Below, one piece after another: positions 16,574 through 25,774 of a stretch of 52,712 bases of DNA; the first letter of the stretch is position 1, and every line of letters begins with the position of its first letter. The stretch is taken from the NCBI GenBank assembly GCA_903893975.1, contig CAITOL010000089.1, positions 1 to 52,712 on the forward strand, written 5' to 3'. A model generated the notes under the pieces. It was not told the DNA's origin. It searched no databases and was given only the letters and a program-made list of their open reading frames with translations. This DNA comes from an uncultured Rhodospirillales bacterium. GTDB taxonomy: Bacteria > Pseudomonadota > Alphaproteobacteria > Acetobacterales > Acetobacteraceae. Made by a program: the position numbers and the translations under genes.

Positions 16574-16981
16574 ATGAACGCGCTATCGCATTATCTGGAT
16601 ACCACGCTGGTGACGCTGCTGGCGTTGGCGGTTTACTTCTATGCCGGCATTCGCGCCGGCCGGGCCCGGCAGACCTATGGCATCAAGGCGCCGGCAACCA
16701 CGGGACATCCGACGTTTGAGCGGGCGTTCCGGGCGCAGATGAACACGTTGGAATGGATGCCGCTGTTCCTGCCGGCGTTGTGGCTGTTTGCCCTGACGGT
16801 GGGGGATGTGCCGGCGGCGGTGCTGGGCGTGGTCTGGGTGGTTGGCCGGGTGCTCTACATTACGTCCTACATCGCGGCGGCGGAAAAGCGTGGCCCGGGC
16901 TTTGGGGTGCAGGCGATTGCGACCCTGGTGCTGTGGCTGGGCGCGTTGGTGCGCGTTGCGATGGCCCTGATCAGCGGTTAA
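16574..16981 (+). CDS. MAPEG-family integral membrane protein
   Basis: The protein has 135 residues, with AGGAG 8 bases before the ATG. Four transmembrane helices are visible. The MAPEG hallmarks are an N-terminal helix ending in Arg/Tyr, the loop FERAFRAQMNTLEWMPLFLP, which contains the conserved 'RxQxNxxE' glutathione-site signature, and a final hydrophobic helix. The family includes membrane glutathione transferases. The gene ends 34 bp before soxB, so it may share its transcript, but no functional link to sarcosine oxidation is known. Confidence 0.85.
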   Translation: MNALSHYLDTTLVTLLALAVYFYAGIRAGRARQTYGIKAPATTGHPTFERAFRAQMNTLEWMPLFLPALWLFALTVGDVPAAVLGVVWVVGRVLYITSYIAAAEKRGPGFGVQAIATLVLWLGALVRVAMALISG

Positions 16982-17015
16982 ACCCCGGCTGCGTTTGCCT
17001 GTGCGGGAGCCGTTG

Positions 17016-18266
17016 ATGCGTCATTCCATCTTTAACCTGGTACGGCAGGCCTTTGCCGGCAACCAGGGCTGGCCGCGGCAATGGCGCTCGCCGGCTCCCA
17101 AGCGTGCCTATGACATGATTGTGGTGGGGGCGGGCGGGCATGGGCTCGCCACCGCGTATTATCTGGCGGCCGAGCATGGGCTGCGCAACATCGCGGTGCT
17201 GGAGAAAGGGTGGCTGGGCGGCGGCAATACCGGGCGCAACACCACCATCATCCGCTCCAACTATCTGTGGGAGGAGAGCCAGAAGCTCTACGAACACGCG
17301 GTGCAGCTTTGGGAGGATCTGTCCCAGACGTTGAACTACAATGTGATGTATTCCCCGCGCGGGGTGATGATGCTGGCCCATACCCAGCATGATGTGCAGT
17401 CGTTCCAGCGGCATATCCACGCCAATCGGCTCGGCGGCATCGACAATGAGTGGCTAACCGCCGAGCAGGCGCAGGCGTTCTGCCCGATCCTGAATATCGA
17501 CCCGTCGCTGCGCTATCCGGTGATCGGCGCGGCCCTACAACGCCGGGGCGGCACGGCGCGGCATGATGCGGTGGCCTGGGGCTATGCTCGGGCGGCGGAT
17601 GCGCTGGGAGTGGATATTATCGAGAATTGCACGGTCACCGGCATCGACCGTGATGCGTCCGGCGCGGTCAGTGGCGTGCAAACCAGTCGTGGCGCCATCC
17701 GGGCGGCACGGGTGGGGGTGGTGGCGGCAGGGCATAGCTCGGTGCTGATGGGGATGGCCGGGGTGCGGATGCCGCTCGAATCCTATCCCTTGCAGGCGCT
17801 GGTGTCCGAACCGGTGAAGCCGGTGATGCCGTGCGTCGTGATGTCTAACACGGTGCATGCCTATATGTCGCAATCCGACAAAGGGGAGTTGGTGATTGGC
17901 GCCGGCACGGATGCCTATACGTCCTACTCCCAGACCGGGGGGCTGCACATCGCGATGCATACGCTGGATGCGATTTGCGAGTTGTTCCCAGTGGTGCGGC
18001 GGATGCGCATGCTGCGTAACTGGGGCGGGATTGTGGATGTGACGCCGGATCGGTCGCCGATTATTGGCAAAACCCCGGTGCCCGGCCTGTTCGTGAATTG
18101 CGGCTGGGGCACGGGCGGGTTCAAGGCCACGCCGGGTTCGGGGCATGTGTTCGCGCATACGCTGGCAACGGGCGAACCGCATCCGATCAACGCGCCGTTC
18201 AGCCTGGACCGGTTCCGCACCGGGCGGCTGATCGACGAGGCGGCTGCGGCCGCGGTGGCGCACTGA
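17016..18266 (+). CDS. soxB: Sarcosine oxidase, beta subunit
   Basis: The protein has 416 residues, the usual length for heterotetrameric sarcosine oxidase beta. The ATG at 17016 has GGGAG upstream. It has a DAO/FAD fold: IVVGAGGHGLATAYYL, LEKGWLGGGNTGRNTTIIRS, a central SYPLQALVSEP, and a C-terminal NCGWGTGGFKATPGSGH. The subunit holds FAD and covalent FMN and oxidises the N-methyl group of sarcosine, with tetrahydrofolate capturing the formaldehyde unit on the alpha subunit. First of the soxBDAG set; soxD starts 1 bp after its stop. Confidence 0.95.
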   Translation: MRHSIFNLVRQAFAGNQGWPRQWRSPAPKRAYDMIVVGAGGHGLATAYYLAAEHGLRNIAVLEKGWLGGGNTGRNTTIIRSNYLWEESQKLYEHAVQLWEDLSQTLNYNVMYSPRGVMMLAHTQHDVQSFQRHIHANRLGGIDNEWLTAEQAQAFCPILNIDPSLRYPVIGAALQRRGGTARHDAVAWGYARAADALGVDIIENCTVTGIDRDASGAVSGVQTSRGAIRAARVGVVAAGHSSVLMGMAGVRMPLESYPLQALVSEPVKPVMPCVVMSNTVHAYMSQSDKGELVIGAGTDAYTSYSQTGGLHIAMHTLDAICELFPVVRRMRMLRNWGGIVDVTPDRSPIIGKTPVPGLFVNCGWGTGGFKATPGSGHVFAHTLATGEPHPINAPFSLDRFRTGRLIDEAAAAAVAH

Positions 18267-18267
18267 G

Positions 18268-18537
18268 ATGCTGTTGATCCCCTGTCCGTATTGCGGCCCC
18301 CGGCCGGAACTGGAATTTCGCCATGCCGGGGAGGCGCATATCGCCCGCCCGGCTAACCCCGATGCGACCGCAGCGGGTGCGTGGTCCGAGTATTTATATG
18401 TGCGCAGCAACCCGAAAGGCCGCCACATCGAGCGTTGGCGGCATGCCTCGGGCTGCAACCGGTTTTTCAACTGCGTGCGCGATACGGTGACCGATGTGAT
18501 CGAGGCGACCTATCCGGCTGGGGAGGCGCGGCGATGA
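18268..18537 (+). CDS. soxD: Sarcosine oxidase, delta subunit
   Basis: The protein has 89 residues. CPYCGPR at residues 6-12 and a later HASGCNRFFNC supply the Cys/His ligands of the zinc site that characterises this subunit. The body (RSNPKGRHIERW) matches the family. It has a structural role in the heterotetramer. The stop overlaps the soxA start (ATGA), so the two are translationally coupled. Confidence 0.93.
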   Translation: MLLIPCPYCGPRPELEFRHAGEAHIARPANPDATAAGAWSEYLYVRSNPKGRHIERWRHASGCNRFFNCVRDTVTDVIEATYPAGEARR

Positions 18538-21398
18538 TCGTGCGCCAACGGTCCGGCACCCGGCTGCGCTTCAGCTTCGACGGCAAGGACTATACCGGGG
18601 TCGCCGGCGATACCTTGGCGTCGGCCCTGCTGGCCAATGGCGTGCACCTGATGGGGCGGTCGTTCAAATACCATCGCCCGCGCGGGGTGTTAGGGGCGGG
18701 GGCGGAGGAGCCGAACGCGCTGGTGGATGTGGCCGGCCCCGATGGGCGCAGCACACCCAATCTGCGGGCGACGACGGTGGAGCTATATGACGGGCTGCGG
18801 GCGACCAGCCAGAACCGTTACCCGTCGCTGCGGTTCGATCTGGGCGCGGTGAACGGGCTGCTGTCGCCGCTGCTGGGGGCTGGGTTTTACTATAAAACCT
18901 TCATGCACCCGCGCGCGGCCTGGGCGACGCTGTATGAACCGCTGATCCGCCGCGCGGCCGGGCTGGGTGAAGCGCCGAGGCGGCCGGACCCGGATCACTA
19001 CGCGCAACGCTACGCCCATTGCGAAACATTGGTGGTGGGCGCGGGGCCGGCGGGGTTGCTGGCGGCGCTGACGGCGGCGCAATCCGGCGAGCGGGTGATG
19101 GTGGTTGACGAGCAGGCGGTGCTGGGCGGCAGCCTGCTGGCGGAACGGCGCGCGACCATTGCGGGCCAACCGGCGGCGGACTGGCTGGCGGCGACGCTGG
19201 CCACCTTGGCCGCCATGCCGAATGTGCAGTTGCTGCCGCGCACCACCGCCTTCGGCTACTACCAGCAAAACCTGCTGGGGTTGGTGGAGCGGGTGACCGA
19301 CCATCTGGCAGCGCCGGACCCGGCTTTGCCGCGCGAGCGGCTGTGGCAGGTGCGGGCGCGCGACGTGGTGCTGGCGACCGGCGCGATCGAGCGGCCGCTG
19401 GTGTTTGCCGGTAATGATCGGCCGGGGGTGATGCTGGCCTCCGCCGCCCGAACCTATTGCAACCGATATGGCGTGGCGGTGGGCCGGCGGGTGGTGGTGT
19501 TCACTGCCGATGACAGCGCGTATGCCGCCGCGTTGGATTTGCAGGCGGCCGGCGTTGCGGTGGTGGCGATTGTGGATTTGCGGCCCGACCCGTCCGGCCC
19601 TGGGGTGGTGGCGGCGCGGGCGGCGGGGTTGACGGTGATGCCAGGCACGGCGGTGATTGCCACCACCGGGCATTGGCGGGTGACCGGGGCGCGGCTGTCT
19701 AGCAACACCACCCTGGCGTGCGACGCGCTGTTGATGGGCGGCGGCTGGACGCCGTCGGTGCATTTGTTTTCCCAGTCGCGCGGCACGCTGCGGTTTGATG
19801 CGGCGCGGCAGATCTACCTGCCCGGCACCCCGGCGCAGCGGCAAAGCTCGGTCGGCGGCGCCAATGGGGTGTTCGACCTGGCCAGTATTCTGGCGCCGCT
19901 GGCGGTGGCCGGGGATATCCCGGCGCAAGGCGGCTTTCTCGGCCTGGTGCCCGGCAGCCGCGCAACCGGCTTTGTGGACTACCAGAACGACGTGAAGGCC
20001 GCCGATATCCTGCAGGCGACGCAAGAGGGGTTTCGCTCGATCGAGCATGTGAAGCGCTACACCACGACGGGGATGGCCACCGATCAGGGCAAGACGTCCA
20101 ACATGAACGCGCTGGCCATTGCCGCCGCGGCGCTGGACCTGCCATTGCCGGAGGTGGGGCTGACCAGCTTCCGCACCCCCTACACCCCGGTGACCTTTGG
20201 CAGCATTGCCGGGGCTGCGCGCGGCGCGCTGTTCGACCCGGTGCGCAAGACGCCGATCCATCCCTGGGCGGAGGCGCAGGGTGCGGCGTTTGAGGATGTG
20301 GGGCAGTGGAAGCGCGCCTGGTATTTCCAGCATATCGGCGAGAGCATGCACGAGGCGGTGAAGCGCGAATGCCTGACGGTGCGGCGCGCGGTGGGGCTGT
20401 TCGATGCCTCCACCCTGGGCAAGATCGAAGTGGTCGGGCCGGATGCCGCGGAATTTTTGAACCGGCTCTATACCAATAGCTGGAGCAAGCTGGCGGTGGG
20501 CCGGTGCCGCTACGGGCTGATGCTGACCGAGGCCGGCTTCGTGCTGGATGATGGCGTCGTTGGCCGGCTGGCTGCCGACCGGTTTCATGTCACCACCACA
20601 TCGGGCGGGGCTGGGCGGGTGCTGGCGCATATGGAGGATTACCTGCAAACCGAGTTTACCGATTTGCAGGTCTGGCTGACCTCCACCACCGAGCAATGGG
20701 CGGTGATTGCGGTGCAAGGCCCGCGCGCCCGCGACCTGCTGGCGCCGCTGGTGGAAGGGATCGACCTGGCAGCGATGCCGCATATGTCGGTGCGGGAGGG
20801 GCGGATTGCCGGTGTCCCAACCCGGCTGTTCCAGGTGAGTTTCACCGGCGAACTGGGCTATGAGGTGAACGTGCCGGCTGGCCATGCGCTGGCGGTGTGG
20901 GAGGCGCTGTGGGCGGCGGGTGCGCCCTATGACGCCTGCGCCTATGGCACGGAGGCGATGCATGTGCTGCGCGCCGAGAAGGGCTACATCGTGGTCGGCC
21001 AGGAAACCGATGGCACGGTAACGCCGGAGGATCTCGGGCTCGGCTGGGCGGTGGGTAAAGCCAAGGCGGATTTCGTCGGCAAACGGTCGCTGGCGATGAT
21101 GGATTTGCAGGCGACAGATCGCCCGCAACTCGTCGGGCTGCTGCCGGCGCACCTGCCGCAGGAAGGGGCGCAGATTGTGGATCGGGCCGACCCGCCAATT
21201 GGTAGCGCGGCGTTGGGCCATGTGACCTCGGCCTATGACAGCGCCACGTTGGGGCGGCCGATGGCGCTGGCGTTGCTGGCGGGGGGGCGGCGGCGCATGG
21301 GGCAGACGGTCCATATCACCACCGCCACCGGCACGATGCCGGCGACCATTGTGGCGCCGGTGTTCTACGACCAGGAAGGCGCGCGGCTCGATGCTTGA
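18534..21398 (+). CDS. soxA: Sarcosine oxidase, alpha subunit
   Basis: The protein has 954 residues, close to known alpha subunits. Domains in order: N-terminal ferredoxin-like fold (about 1-95, with FKYHRPRGVLGAGAEEPNAL), an NAD-binding Rossmann region (VVGAGPAGLLAALTAAQSG, about 165), an FAD-dependent reductase body (VVLATGAIERPLVFAGNDRPG), then from about residue 600 a folate-binding aminomethyltransferase (GcvT-like) domain with GLFDASTLGKIEVVGPDA and FTGELGYEVNVPAGHA. It transfers the oxidised methyl to tetrahydrofolate. Overlaps soxD by 4 bases and soxG by 8. Confidence 0.95.
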   Translation: MIVRQRSGTRLRFSFDGKDYTGVAGDTLASALLANGVHLMGRSFKYHRPRGVLGAGAEEPNALVDVAGPDGRSTPNLRATTVELYDGLRATSQNRYPSLRFDLGAVNGLLSPLLGAGFYYKTFMHPRAAWATLYEPLIRRAAGLGEAPRRPDPDHYAQRYAHCETLVVGAGPAGLLAALTAAQSGERVMVVDEQAVLGGSLLAERRATIAGQPAADWLAATLATLAAMPNVQLLPRTTAFGYYQQNLLGLVERVTDHLAAPDPALPRERLWQVRARDVVLATGAIERPLVFAGNDRPGVMLASAARTYCNRYGVAVGRRVVVFTADDSAYAAALDLQAAGVAVVAIVDLRPDPSGPGVVAARAAGLTVMPGTAVIATTGHWRVTGARLSSNTTLACDALLMGGGWTPSVHLFSQSRGTLRFDAARQIYLPGTPAQRQSSVGGANGVFDLASILAPLAVAGDIPAQGGFLGLVPGSRATGFVDYQNDVKAADILQATQEGFRSIEHVKRYTTTGMATDQGKTSNMNALAIAAAALDLPLPEVGLTSFRTPYTPVTFGSIAGAARGALFDPVRKTPIHPWAEAQGAAFEDVGQWKRAWYFQHIGESMHEAVKRECLTVRRAVGLFDASTLGKIEVVGPDAAEFLNRLYTNSWSKLAVGRCRYGLMLTEAGFVLDDGVVGRLAADRFHVTTTSGGAGRVLAHMEDYLQTEFTDLQVWLTSTTEQWAVIAVQGPRARDLLAPLVEGIDLAAMPHMSVREGRIAGVPTRLFQVSFTGELGYEVNVPAGHALAVWEALWAAGAPYDACAYGTEAMHVLRAEKGYIVVGQETDGTVTPEDLGLGWAVGKAKADFVGKRSLAMMDLQATDRPQLVGLLPAHLPQEGAQIVDRADPPIGSAALGHVTSAYDSATLGRPMALALLAGGRRRMGQTVHITTATGTMPATIVAPVFYDQEGARLDA

Positions 21399-21819
21399 AG
21401 CTTTACCGCCACTGGCGCGTTTCGTGTTTCGCGGCAATCCCGCGACGCTCGGCCTGCCGGCAACCCCGCTGCGCGCCACCCGGCAGGGGGAGCGTGTGGC
21501 GCTGTGGCAAGGGCCGGATGAGTGGTTGCTGCTGCAACCGGAAGGCCAACCGGCGCCGCAGGTGGCCGCCGGCGCGCTGGTTGACGTGTCGCATCGGCAG
21601 ATCGCCTTCGCCCTGCACGGGGCGGACGCGGCGGCGCGGCTGAACATCGGCTGCCCGCTGGACCTGTCGGCAGCGGCATTCCCGGTGGATATGACGACAC
21701 GGACGATGTTCGCCAAAGCGGATATTACGCTGTGGCGCACCGGGCCGGATCGGTTCCATATTGAAGTCGCGCGCTCCTTCGCCGACTACGTGACCGGCAT
21801 GCTGCGGCTGGCGCTGTAG
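21391..21819 (+). CDS. soxG: Sarcosine oxidase, gamma subunit
   Basis: The protein has 142 residues, short compared with the usual 180-200 but with the conserved GPDEWLLL, DVSHRQIAFALHG and FHIEVARSFADYV blocks. The start overlaps the soxA end (ATGCTTGA). It completes the BDAG heterotetramer. The stop codon lies inside a 15-bp perfect inverted repeat, so the last codons also form the transcript-end hairpin. Confidence 0.9.
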   Translation: MLEALPPLARFVFRGNPATLGLPATPLRATRQGERVALWQGPDEWLLLQPEGQPAPQVAAGALVDVSHRQIAFALHGADAAARLNIGCPLDLSAAAFPVDMTTRTMFAKADITLWRTGPDRFHIEVARSFADYVTGMLRLAL

Positions 21820-21832
21820 CGCCAGCCGCAGC
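21801..21832. terminator. 15-bp perfect hairpin over the soxG stop codon
   Basis: GCTGCGGCTGGCGCT (21801-21815), GT, AGCGCCAGCCGCAGC (21818-21832) pair without a mismatch. The element lies between the convergent soxG and VOC genes and includes the soxG stop TAG (21817-21819). There is no U-run on either side, so it would stall or protect transcripts rather than act as a classic intrinsic terminator. Confidence 0.65.
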
Positions 21833-21836
21833 CATA

Positions 21837-22616
21837 CTAGGCGACGATGGAGAACATCGCGCCTTGCGGGTCCTGGCAATGCGCCACCCACTGCCCGCCC
21901 GGCACTTGCATCGGCCCGTGCATGACCTGGCCGCCACCCGCCTGCACGCGCGCGACGGCGGCGTTGATCTCGGCCACGTTGAACACGAAATTCCAATGCG
22001 GCATCCGCACCTGCGGCGGTTTGGTCATGATGCCGCCGACCGGTGGCCCGCCGGCGGCGAACAGCTGGTAGACGCCCATCTCTCCCATGTCGATCGCCTC
22101 CGCCTTGGTCCAGCCGAACAGGGCGCTGTAGAAGGCAAAGGCCTCCGGGCCGTTGCCGGCATAGAGTTCGTGCCAGCCGATATGGCCGGGCGTGCCATGC
22201 GCAATGGCCGGGCGTGGCGGCGTGTCGAACGGGCTGAACAGGATAAACACCGCGCCTTGCGGGTCTGCCACCACGGCGAAGCGGCCGACGCTGGGAATGT
22301 CCTCAACCGGGCGGCGCACGCTGCCCCCGGCGGCGAGCAGGGCAGCCAGCTTGGCCTCGAGATCGGCAACGCCAATATAGCCGGACCAGCAGGGCGGAAT
22401 GCCCATGGCCCGGACCTCCTCCGGGGTTTCCATCAGCCCGGCCACCATGATGTCGTTGGCGGAGAGCAGGGTGTACGGCTTGCCGCTAGTGGTTGAGACC
22501 TCAGCCGTCCAGCCGATGACATCGCGGTAGAACGCGGTGGCGGCCTGAGGATCGGGGGTCATCAGATCGTACCAGACGAAGGCGCCCGAGGGTGTAGGCC
22601 CGGTTGAATTGGACAT
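21837..22616 (-). CDS. VOC (glyoxalase/bleomycin-resistance) family protein, two domains
   Basis: The protein has 259 residues; the ATG at 22616 has GGAGAG 6 bases upstream. Two tandem VOC modules are seen: FVWYDLMTPDPQAATAFYRD...GWTAE (about 12-125) and GWHELYAGNGPEAFAFYSALFGW (about 140-255). Each ends in the strand PQGAVFILF or PQGAMFSIV. His and Glu metal ligands are partly kept, but the reaction cannot be named. It resembles the 'hydroxylase-like VOC' proteins of actinobacteria and proteobacteria. It faces soxG tail to tail. Confidence 0.85.
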   Translation of the reverse strand: MSNSTGPTPSGAFVWYDLMTPDPQAATAFYRDVIGWTAEVSTTSGKPYTLLSANDIMVAGLMETPEEVRAMGIPPCWSGYIGVADLEAKLAALLAAGGSVRRPVEDIPSVGRFAVVADPQGAVFILFSPFDTPPRPAIAHGTPGHIGWHELYAGNGPEAFAFYSALFGWTKAEAIDMGEMGVYQLFAAGGPPVGGIMTKPPQVRMPHWNFVFNVAEINAAVARVQAGGGQVMHGPMQVPGGQWVAHCQDPQGAMFSIVA

Positions 22617-22742
22617 GTGCGTCTCTCCTTGCGCGGCGACGGTCAGCATAGCGGCGGCGCTGCGGTGCGTCAGCCAAATTTGCGCCTGCGCCGGGATGGG
22701 CTTTACGGTTCGGTCTCTGAACTGCCGCAGGAAAGTTCGCCG

Positions 22743-24353
22743 ATGACCCAGGCGCGTCCGAATATCGTGCTGATTCTGGTCGATGACATGGGCTTTGCGG
22801 ATTTAGGGCTGATGGGGTCCGAAATCCGCACGCCGCATATCGATGGCATCGCCAGGCGTGGGGCGGTGCTGACGGCGATGTATAATTGCGCCCGCTGCTG
22901 CCCGACCCGCGCGGCGCTGCTGACCGGGCTGTATCCGCATCGCGCCGGGATTGGCCATATGGGGGCCAATTTAGGAACGCCGGCTTATCAGGGGTTTCTG
23001 CGCAACGATGCGGCGACGATAGCCGAGGTGCTGCGCCCGGCCGGCTACCGGACCTATATGGCCGGCAAGTGGCATGTGGGCGGGGATTTTTGGGCGCGTC
23101 TGGTGGATAGCTGGCGGGTGGGGGATGTGGAGCACCCAACGCCGTTGCAACGCGGGTTCGATCGCTTTTACGGCATTGTGGACGGGGTGACGCATTTCTT
23201 CTCGCCGCATTTCATCATGGAGGATCAGCGCCGGGTCGAGGTTTCACCGTCGAACTATTATTTTACCGACGCGATCACCGACAAGGCGATCGGTATGATC
23301 GAGGAAGGGGCGGCCTCCGGCGATCCGTTCTTTCTGTATCTGGCCCATGCCGCGCCGCATTGGCCGCTGCATGCGCACGAGCAAGATATTGCCAAGTATG
23401 ACGGGGTCTACGCGCGCGGCTGGGACGCGGTGCGGACCGCCCGGCACGAGGAAATGCGGGCACGGCAGATCTTGCAGCACGACTGGCGGATTTCGCCGCG
23501 CGACCAGGCGGCGCCGGCCTGGGGCGATGTGAAGCACCAGGACTGGGAAGCCAGCCGGATGGCGGTGTATGCGGCGATGATCGACCGGCTGGACCAGTCG
23601 ATCGGGCGGGTGCTGGCCACGCTGCGGCGCTTGGGGCAGGAGGAGAATACGCTGATCCTGTTTCTGTCGGATAACGGTGGCTGTGCCGAGTTCATGGCAG
23701 AGGATGGCTGGGCCAAGTTTATGCCGGATGTGCATAATGATGGGCGCAAGATCAGCATGGGCAACCGGCCGAACCTGCGGCCGGGCGGGCCGTTGACCTA
23801 TATGAGCTATGATCTGCCGTGGGCCAATGTGTCGAACGCACCGTTCCGGCTGTTTAAGCATTGGGTGCATGAAGGCGGTATTTCCACCCCGTTGATCGCG
23901 CAATGGCCGGCGCGGTTCCGCAATACCGGCGTCGCCCATTCGGCCTGTCATGTGGTGGATGTTTTGCCGACCATTCTGGAGGCCGCGCAGGTGCGCTATC
24001 CCGATGAACTCGGCGGGCAGGCCATCCAGCGGCCGGATGGCGAAAGCCTGTTGCCAGTGCTGTCCGGCCGCGACTGGACCCGGGTGCAGCCGATTTATTG
24101 GGAGCATGAGGGCAACGCCGCCGTGCGGGTTGGCGATTTCAAGCTGGTGCGCAAGTTCAATCAGGACTGGGAACTGTATCATATGGAACAGGACCGCACC
24201 GAGTTGCACGACCTGGCGGCGCGGGAAAGGCCGCGGGTGCAGGCGCTGGCACGGTCGTATGAGGGCTGGGCGCAGGCGGCGGGCGTGGTGGACTGGAACC
24301 TGCAACTGCCGAAACTGCTGGCCGCGTGGCAGATGGATGACCCGCACGGCTAG
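22743..24353 (+). CDS. Arylsulfatase, formylglycine (Cys-type)
   Basis: The protein has 536 residues, with CAGGAAAG upstream of the ATG at 22743. The active-site signature CCPTRAALLTG (C-x-P-x-R) starts near residue 58, and its first Cys would become formylglycine. Other metal and sulfate ligands are visible: VDDMGFAD near residue 15, GKWHVGG, HAAPHWPLHA and FLSDNGG. No signal peptide is seen, so it is cytoplasmic. It hydrolyses organic sulfate esters for sulfur scavenging. No formylglycine-generating enzyme gene is in the window; it must lie elsewhere. Confidence 0.93.
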   Translation: MTQARPNIVLILVDDMGFADLGLMGSEIRTPHIDGIARRGAVLTAMYNCARCCPTRAALLTGLYPHRAGIGHMGANLGTPAYQGFLRNDAATIAEVLRPAGYRTYMAGKWHVGGDFWARLVDSWRVGDVEHPTPLQRGFDRFYGIVDGVTHFFSPHFIMEDQRRVEVSPSNYYFTDAITDKAIGMIEEGAASGDPFFLYLAHAAPHWPLHAHEQDIAKYDGVYARGWDAVRTARHEEMRARQILQHDWRISPRDQAAPAWGDVKHQDWEASRMAVYAAMIDRLDQSIGRVLATLRRLGQEENTLILFLSDNGGCAEFMAEDGWAKFMPDVHNDGRKISMGNRPNLRPGGPLTYMSYDLPWANVSNAPFRLFKHWVHEGGISTPLIAQWPARFRNTGVAHSACHVVDVLPTILEAAQVRYPDELGGQAIQRPDGESLLPVLSGRDWTRVQPIYWEHEGNAAVRVGDFKLVRKFNQDWELYHMEQDRTELHDLAARERPRVQALARSYEGWAQAAGVVDWNLQLPKLLAAWQMDDPHG

Positions 24354-24430
24354 CCGGTCTGCCATCGCTGGCGGTAGGCAGGTGCGGCGGTAGGGCTTAT
24401 CTGTGCGGCACGTTCACAGGAGCCGCCCCG

Positions 24431-25300
24431 ATGTCCTACCCCGCGCAATCCGGCCAGTTCACCCTGGGCCACCGCAGCGTTCACCGGCTTGGTTATGGCG
24501 CGATGCAACTGGCCGGTCCCGGCGTGTTTGGCCCGCCCAAGGATCGGGCGGCGGCGGTTGCGGTGCTGCGGGCGGCGGTGGCGCAGGGGGTGAACCATAT
24601 CGACACTTCCGACTTCTATGGCCCGCATGTCACCAACCAGATCATTCGCGAGGCGCTGCATCCGTATGCCGAGGATCTGGTGATCGTGACCAAGATCAGC
24701 GCCCGGCGGGGGCCGGACGGGGCGTGGCTGCCAGCGTTCTCCCGCGCGGAACTGACCCAGGCGGTCGAGGATAATTTGCGCAATCTCGGGCTGGACGTGC
24801 TGGAGGTGGTGAACCTGCGGGCAATGTTCAACGCGCATCACCCGGTTGAAGGCTCCCTGGAAGCACCGCTGGCGGTGCTGGCGGATTTGCAGCGCCAGGG
24901 CAAGGTGCGACATATCGGGCTGAGCAACGTAACCCCGACGCAAATCGCCGATGCACGGCGCATGTGCGACATCGTCTGTGTGCAGAATTACTACAATCTG
25001 GCGCATCGCGACGACGATGCGATGATTGATGGGCTGGCACGCGACGGCATTCCCTATGTGCCGTTCTTTCCGCTCGGCGGATTCAGCCCGTTGCAGTCGT
25101 CGATCCTGTCCGAGGTGGCGGCGGCGTTAGGGGCGACGCCAATGCAGGTGGCGCTGGCGTGGCTGTTGCGGCGGGCGGCGAATATTCTGCTGATCCCCGG
25201 CACCTCGTCGCTGGCGCATTTGCAGGAGAACCTGGCGGCGGTGGCGTTGGTGTTGCCGTATACCGCGATGGCGGCGCTCGAAGGCGTCGCGGCGGGTTAA
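24431..25300 (+). CDS. Aldo/keto reductase family oxidoreductase
   Basis: The protein has 289 residues, with AGGAG before the ATG. A TIM-barrel aldo/keto reductase pattern is clear: VHRLGYGAMQL, the catalytic Asp/Tyr segment INHIDTSDFYGP-like (HIDTSDFYG), Lys in VIVTKIS, IGLSNVTPTQI, and the C-terminal NADPH site IPGTSSLAHLQEN. The usual catalytic His strand reads EVVNLRAM, so Asn stands at the His position. Its substrate is unknown. The stop shares TTAA with the stop of the convergent kinase gene. Confidence 0.88.
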   Translation: MSYPAQSGQFTLGHRSVHRLGYGAMQLAGPGVFGPPKDRAAAVAVLRAAVAQGVNHIDTSDFYGPHVTNQIIREALHPYAEDLVIVTKISARRGPDGAWLPAFSRAELTQAVEDNLRNLGLDVLEVVNLRAMFNAHHPVEGSLEAPLAVLADLQRQGKVRHIGLSNVTPTQIADARRMCDIVCVQNYYNLAHRDDDAMIDGLARDGIPYVPFFPLGGFSPLQSSILSEVAAALGATPMQVALAWLLRRAANILLIPGTSSLAHLQENLAAVALVLPYTAMAALEGVAAG

Positions 25301-25761
25301 AGCCGGGCGATTTGCAACGCGGTGCGCCGGGGCGGGTGCTGCGCGTTCGGCAGCGTCGCGCTGGCAAAGCGGCGGCGGTGATAGGCCTGGGAGCGCATCT
25401 GCCGGGCGCGCCGGCATTCCGCCTCCGTGAGCCGGCGGGGCCCTCGGCCGCGCACCACCAGGGGCAGCGGCGTGGCAAGGTTGATCACAATCAGCCGCTG
25501 CCGGCATGCGGCGCGCAGCCGGGCGAAGTCGGCGGCGGTGAGCGGATATGCGATGACCTGGACCTTGGCGCGGCCGGGTCGCCGGACCCGCCGCAGCAAA
25601 GCGGTGACGGCAGCCCGCCAACGCGCTGCGGGTAGGCCGGCGCCCTGCGCGGCGAAATCATCGCCATCCAGGAAATGTGCGTCGGGCAGTAAGGCGACCA
25701 AGGCGCGCCCAACGGCCGTCTTACCGCAGCCGACCGTGCCGTTAAGCCATATGACGGGCAC
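25297..25761 (-). CDS. P-loop kinase/ATPase-like small protein
   Basis: The protein has 154 residues and a GTG start at 25761. Walker A GTVGCGKT sits at residues 8-15, followed by LDGDDF, the spacing seen in small-molecule kinases such as gluconate, shikimate or adenylylsulfate kinases. An Arg-rich middle replaces the usual lid region, and the last 50 residues (RQMRSQAYHRRRF) are very basic. No substrate can be proposed. It lies 13 bp downstream of the VWA gene on the same strand. Confidence 0.65.
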   Translation of the reverse strand: MPVIWLNGTVGCGKTAVGRALVALLPDAHFLDGDDFAAQGAGLPAARWRAAVTALLRRVRRPGRAKVQVIAYPLTAADFARLRAACRQRLIVINLATPLPLVVRGRGPRRLTEAECRRARQMRSQAYHRRRFASATLPNAQHPPRRTALQIARL

Positions 25762-25774
25762 GACGCCCCGAACG

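Noticed and set aside
18783-21740. 985-codon minus-strand frame
   Set aside because: Shadow of soxA; Arg/His/Gln-rich with no domain.
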